A stretch of DNA of 18,770 nt, from assembly GCA_947588665.1 (NCBI GenBank), contig CANPYU010000004.1, forward strand, positions 1 to 18,770, written 5' to 3'. The notes below the pieces were generated by a model. The model made no database searches. It was not told the DNA's origin and was given only the letters and a program-made list of their open reading frames with translations. This DNA is from an uncultured Bacilli bacterium (GTDB taxonomy: Bacteria; Bacillota_I; Bacilli_A; RF39; UBA660). Below, piece by piece: positions 15,163-18,770 of the stretch. Positions within the stretch are counted from its first letter, which is position 1. Every line of letters starts with the position of its first letter. The position numbers and the translations under genes are program-made.

Positions 15163-16176
15163 TTAACTTTTTTTATTTTTTTTGCCACAGCATTTTTTGT
15201 ATTTTTTTCCACTGCCACAGGGGCATGGTTCATTAGGTTTAATTTCTTTTTTTAAATTAGCTAATTCAATAATATTGTTACCATTATAAATCCAACAAGG
15301 GAAAAAATTAATAACATTGACAACTTTAAGATATAATTCGTTAATATTGCCAGATATATTTTTTAAAACTGTTAAATTATTAATATCAAAACCAGCATAA
15401 ATACGAAGATCATCTAAAACTAATTTAATTATTCTGGCTTCTAAATGGCCTTCTAAAAAACTTAAAAAATTAAATATATCTTCTTTAAATAGATCTAAAT
15501 TGTATTTTCCTAAACTTATCATCTGTTCTAAAGTATAGGTTGGTCTAGGTAAATCATTAGTCTTTAAATTTAGAATATCCCGATAATAATTATATTCTAA
15601 AGAAATAATATAATCTTGTTTTTTGTATTTAACTACCCCTATTAAATTATTTAAACGAATATTATTTTTAAGGTAATTTTTACAAGTTGCTTTATCAAGA
15701 ATGATATTATAGCTTCTAAGATAATTAATAAAATCATCAATACTTAAAACATTATGCATTCTTATTAAACCTAAGATCACACTGTCGGAAATATCATGAT
15801 AAGTATACTCTTGTTCATTATAGATATTAAGAGCCATTTTAACATAATTAAAAATATCTTTAGGTATATAATAATGTTTTTCTTCTTCATAAATTAAATA
15901 ATTTTCTTGTAAGTTTTTTAATAATAAATAATCTAAATAACCATTAGTTTCTTTTACTTCTTCTTCATTTATTAATCTTTTTAAGATATTAACTTCTTCA
16001 ATTGTTCCCATAGTTGTAATTACTTCGGGTGTTTCTTTGAAGATCTTAAAAATACAGTCAAACATTTCTTCACGGGTTATTTTATTATATTCTTTAGGAT
16101 TAGTGACAAATCTTAGATAATAGTTATATATATCTTCTTTTTTGCTTTCTTTAAAAATCTCTTTTAGAGTTTTCAT
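15163..16176 (-). CDS. SEC-C motif protein coupled to ezrA
   Basis: 337 residues. The last 25 are a textbook SEC-C zinc-binding motif, PCPCGSGKKYKKCCGK, as at the end of SecA and in many stand-alone proteins. The remaining 310 residues are not recognised. They look helical, with tyrosine- and asparagine-rich stretches, and the middle (YHDISDSVILGLIRMHNVLSIDDFINYL) may be a winged-helix-like or helical repeat unit. The start ATG overlaps the ezrA stop in ATGA, implying translational coupling. SEC-C can bind the ribosome or SecB-like partners, so it may act in export or translation quality control near the division machinery. That link is inference from coupling only. Confidence 0.88.
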   Translation of the reverse strand: MKTLKEIFKESKKEDIYNYYLRFVTNPKEYNKITREEMFDCIFKIFKETPEVITTMGTIEEVNILKRLINEEEVKETNGYLDYLLLKNLQENYLIYEEEKHYYIPKDIFNYVKMALNIYNEQEYTYHDISDSVILGLIRMHNVLSIDDFINYLRSYNIILDKATCKNYLKNNIRLNNLIGVVKYKKQDYIISLEYNYYRDILNLKTNDLPRPTYTLEQMISLGKYNLDLFKEDIFNFLSFLEGHLEARIIKLVLDDLRIYAGFDINNLTVLKNISGNINELYLKVVNVINFFPCWIYNGNNIIELANLKKEIKPNEPCPCGSGKKYKKCCGKKNKKS

Positions 16177-17888
16177 TTATATTCCTCAATTAATCTTTTA
16201 TGAATGCCGGGTTCAACAATATTTATTGCATTTATGGCATTTTCTAAGCTGGATTTAAAATTTCCTTTATAAAAAGCATTTTCAGCTTTAATTAAGCCTA
16301 TTTCAACATCTTTATAAACTGAACGATATCTATTACCATAAACGATAGCCATCTCGGCCATTTTGGCTGTTTTAATTGCTTCTTTAGTAGTATTAAATAC
16401 TTTAAATGTTAAATCACGGGCAGTATCAACACGAGTATTTAAAGTTTTAATAGAAATTGGACGTTTGTCTAATTCTTTCATCATATCGCCAATAGCACTT
16501 GCGGCTTCACCTAATTCAACATAAAAATTTTTAGGAGTTACAGGTAATTTATAACTTTTTAAATTATTTTTAGCTTGGTTTAAGATTTTTTTAATTTCTT
16601 CTAATTGTTCTCTTGCTCTTTTTTCGTCTTCTTTTAAACTGCTAAAACTACGCAATGTTTGGTCTAATTTTTCTTCTGTTTTTACTAATTTATTATTTAA
16701 AAGTTCCATTTCTTTAGATAATCTTGAATAAGCAAAACTACCTTTTCTTTGCATTTCAACAATTCTATTATAATCATCTTTTATTTCAATTATTTCACTT
16801 ACTATATCATCTAAACCTTTAGTTTCTTCTTCAGATAATTCATAACTGTATTTTAAATCATCAATTCTTTTATTAATATCATTACTTACTTTATCTAGTT
16901 TAGTGGCTTTAATTAAAATACTTCTTTGATAATCTTCATAAATTCTTTTAGATACTCTTTCTTTATCAAAATTATGATATAAAGAATCAAAATAATCTAG
17001 AATAGTTTTTAATTCAAAAACACTATCTTCTAAATTTAAAACATTTAATCTTGAAAAAACATCTTCGATTTTTTTATCAGCTTCAGTTATATTATAGTCA
17101 ATATTTAAATACTCTAAATTATAGCCTTCTTTTTCCATTTTAGTGGCTATTTTAGTTATTTCTTCAATTTTACTTGGAATTAGTTTCTTGCCCATTAAAA
17201 TAATTGATGGAGCTTCTTCGATAACCATTTTTAAGTTACCGATCGTGTCATCTATGGCTTTAACTATTTTACCTACTTCAGTATATTCGTTATTTTCCAT
17301 GGCTAATTCAAAAGCACTAAATAATTTATCAACATTCTCAAATTGCAACTCTAAAGGATTTTTTACTTCATCATATTCTTCTTTGCTACTATTATATTTA
17401 GCTAAAATAGCCCTATAATCAGCCTTTAATTTAGTAATTGTCTCTCTATTTTTTTCTTCACTTAAAGTTATTTCTTTTACTTCATCAAGTAGAAAATTAG
17501 ATTTAGTTTTAACATAGGCAATTTCTAATTCTAGTGATGCAATTTTGCTTTTTAATTCTTTATAATTTTTATCTTCAAAGGCTTCTTCAATTTCAATTAA
17601 TGCATCTGTAATTTTAGGAACTTCTACTTCTTTAATTTCTTTTAGGCGGCTACACCAATTATCATATTTTTTTTGCATAGCTTCATTATTAATAAGAGCC
17701 CCAACTTTATTTAATTCGGAAAGAATAGATGCCCCTACGATTAAATTTTTATCTCTTTCAAGAGTAGATATTTCATTTTTATATTTTTTTTGTTCTTTTT
17801 TATTTATAAAGTTTAAAACAACGATAATTGTAATAATTGTAAAAGCATAATAAAGGATACCAATTAGTATAAAAGTTGTTCTAGACAT
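16173..17888 (-). CDS. ezrA: Septation ring formation regulator EzrA
   Basis: A single-pass membrane protein that binds FtsZ and division PBPs, prevents extra polar Z-rings and links the ring to wall synthesis. About 571 residues, close to the 562 of Bacillus. A short external N-terminus and one membrane helix (about 6-27) are followed by four to five spectrin-like coiled-coil repeats. Recognisable: YDNWCSRLKEI, PKITDALIEIEEAFEDKNY, LDEVKEIT, DKLFSAFELAMENNEYTEVGKIV and, at the end, YGNRYRSVYKDVEIGLIKAENAFYKGNFKSSLENAINAINIVEPG. ATG 17888 is preferred over GTG 17897 because AGGAAGTG sits at the right distance. EzrA is largely limited to Bacilli, the best taxonomic hint here. Confidence 0.95.
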   Translation of the reverse strand: MSRTTFILIGILYYAFTIITIIVVLNFINKKEQKKYKNEISTLERDKNLIVGASILSELNKVGALINNEAMQKKYDNWCSRLKEIKEVEVPKITDALIEIEEAFEDKNYKELKSKIASLELEIAYVKTKSNFLLDEVKEITLSEEKNRETITKLKADYRAILAKYNSSKEEYDEVKNPLELQFENVDKLFSAFELAMENNEYTEVGKIVKAIDDTIGNLKMVIEEAPSIILMGKKLIPSKIEEITKIATKMEKEGYNLEYLNIDYNITEADKKIEDVFSRLNVLNLEDSVFELKTILDYFDSLYHNFDKERVSKRIYEDYQRSILIKATKLDKVSNDINKRIDDLKYSYELSEEETKGLDDIVSEIIEIKDDYNRIVEMQRKGSFAYSRLSKEMELLNNKLVKTEEKLDQTLRSFSSLKEDEKRAREQLEEIKKILNQAKNNLKSYKLPVTPKNFYVELGEAASAIGDMMKELDKRPISIKTLNTRVDTARDLTFKVFNTTKEAIKTAKMAEMAIVYGNRYRSVYKDVEIGLIKAENAFYKGNFKSSLENAINAINIVEPGIHKRLIEEYK

Positions 17889-17910
17889 ATTAGTCACTTC
17901 CTATAGTTAT

Positions 17911-17940
17911 ATTTTATCATATATTATATACTTTTGTCGA
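17911..17940 (-). promoter_or_regulatory. Probable ezrA promoter
   Basis: TCGACA (17940-17935), an 18-base spacer and TAAAAT (17916-17911), 22 bases before the start codon. The hexamers are one mismatch each from consensus. Nothing else is visible in 17898-18048. Confidence 0.5.
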
Positions 17941-18048
17941 GATATGTTGAGTTAAAATTTGAGGTTAATTATAATACAAATATAGATATATTAGGTTATA
18001 TTATATTTACAAGTTAATTATTTAGGCTGTAAGTTTACATTTTATTTT

Positions 18049-18770
18049 TTAGGCTTTGTAATATGTTTGATTTTTACTAGTTGGTTTAGTAGGATTAGTC
18101 ATTTTTATTAAACCGTTTTTAAGAGCAGGATTTAAATAATTATCGCGAAAAGAAATACGGGATTTTAAACCTAATTTGGTCATTAATTCTTTGGATGACA
18201 TGGCAATTTCATCTTCCATTACATCTAATAATTTTTTGACATAAGGACTAAGATAATTGATTTCTTTTTGAGTACTATTAATTAAACTATCTAATACTTC
18301 ATCAATCATATGAAGCATAAATTCAATAAATTTAATTGAACTTCCCATAGAATTACAATCTTTTATGGTTTGATAATATTCTTCTTGATATTTCTTTATT
18401 TGAGTTTCGATTGGTACATATAAAAATATTTCTTCCCAATTAGATAGTATAACATTTTGCCATAATCTAGCCATACGACCATTGCCATCACTAAAAGGAT
18501 GGATAAATACTAATTCATAGTGAAAAATGGAAGATAGTATTAAGGGATGAATAGTATTTTTATTTTCTTTCAGCCATTTAAAGAGTCCTTCCATTAAAGG
18601 AGGCACCATTTCGGGTTTAGGAGCGATCAATATGCAAGTATCTCCATCAAAAACTCCTTCTTCTCCTTTGCGGAACTTTCCAGATTCTTCGACAGTTAAA
18701 AAAGTCATAACTCCATGAAGCTTCTTTAAATCCTTAATCGAAAAAGGGTCAACTTCACTCATCATCTCAT
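18049..18770 (-). CDS. Fic-domain protein, N-terminus beyond the window
   Basis: At least 238 residues. Fic proteins transfer AMP or other nucleotides to target hydroxyls. The active loop HPFSDGNGRMARL matches HPFx(D/E)GNGRxxR completely, with His and both Gly-Asn-Gly-Arg elements present. The upstream flap region (EGVFDGDTCILIAPKPEMVP) and a C-terminal winged-helix-like domain (LMTKLGLKSRISFRDNYLNPALKNGLI) are typical of the stand-alone bacterial Fic group. The frame stays open past ATG 18765 to the window edge, and family members have roughly 90 more residues before it, so the apparent start is probably internal. The inhibitory (S/T)xxxE(G/N) motif is not seen and may lie outside. No antitoxin partner is visible downstream. 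Confidence 0.9.
   Translation of the reverse strand, partial: EMMSEVDPFSIKDLKKLHGVMTFLTVEESGKFRKGEEGVFDGDTCILIAPKPEMVPPLMEGLFKWLKENKNTIHPLILSSIFHYELVFIHPFSDGNGRMARLWQNVILSNWEEIFLYVPIETQIKKYQEEYYQTIKDCNSMGSSIKFIEFMLHMIDEVLDSLINSTQKEINYLSPYVKKLLDVMEDEIAMSSKELMTKLGLKSRISFRDNYLNPALKNGLIKMTNPTKPTSKNQTYYKA

Noticed and set aside
18000..18060. Possible repeat or terminator after the Fic gene (two AGCCTAAA copies and TGTAAACTTACA)
   Set aside because: The copies are short, one includes the Fic stop codon, and no T run follows the small palindrome.
1..18770. UGA read as tryptophan (Mollicutes-type code), suggested by the high AT content
   Set aside because: Tryptophans in the conserved genes are TGG, ezrA and the 311-residue gene end at TGA, and full-length genes read correctly in the standard code.
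1..18770. CRISPR arrays, tRNA or rRNA genes, riboswitches
   Set aside because: No regularly spaced repeats, no tRNA-like cloverleaf and no recognised aptamer core were seen on either strand.

Overview
The window is very AT-rich, uses the standard code (TGA acts as a stop, Trp is TGG), and nearly every host gene lies on the minus strand. EzrA, MraY, FtsW and a class B penicillin-binding protein point to a walled low-GC Bacillota of the Bacilli side, plausibly an uncultured gut-type lineage. That placement is inference from gene content and composition, not from a marker gene.

Layout, left to right. 1-1548: a large anchored surface protein (minus strand) that runs off the window. 1744-2516: a decayed YhcG/DUF1016 PD-(D/E)xK nuclease pseudogene. 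2696-4879: acetate kinase followed by an NrnA-type DHH phosphoesterase, with stop and start abutting and a terminator after. 4942-5442: a small membrane-anchored protein with two InlB-type B-repeats. 5514-12339: a condensed cell-wall/division cluster read pbp -> mraY -> ftsW. 12377-15096: two overlapping unrecognised genes under a near-consensus promoter and closed by a strong terminator. 15163-17888: ezrA, overlapping by ATGA with a SEC-C-tailed protein. 18049-18770: a 5'-truncated Fic-domain protein.

The main discovery is that the pbp gene (SpoVD/PBP2B/FtsI type) is cut in two by a compact element of 2,675 bp. The cut falls in the codons of the SxN active-site motif (Ser-Cys-Asn). The element holds a large serine recombinase of about 504 residues, a 60-residue SHOCT-like ORF just upstream of it, and one divergently transcribed secreted cargo protein with a sortase-signal-like tail. 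Both junctions carry an 11-bp core, TCCARGATTGC (10 of 11 identical). Each core is flanked on the element side by one arm of a 16-bp inverted repeat (15 of 16 matching). Joining the two element ends gives a symmetric 50-bp attP whose exact centre is the TT of GATTGC. Joining the two host sides restores an uninterrupted 637-codon reading frame (NSCN then PGFV) holding SxxK, SxN, KTG and a PASTA domain. Excision would therefore rebuild a full-length transpeptidase, as with the skin element in sigK, but here in a peptidoglycan synthase gene beside mraY and ftsW.

How the genes may work together: MraY makes lipid I, FtsW polymerises glycan and the PBP crosslinks it, with EzrA linking division proteins at the ring. 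While the element is present the PBP should be inactive. The recombinase operon is co-oriented with the cluster and has no visible terminator before the PBP remnant, so element transcription may help supply mraY and ftsW.
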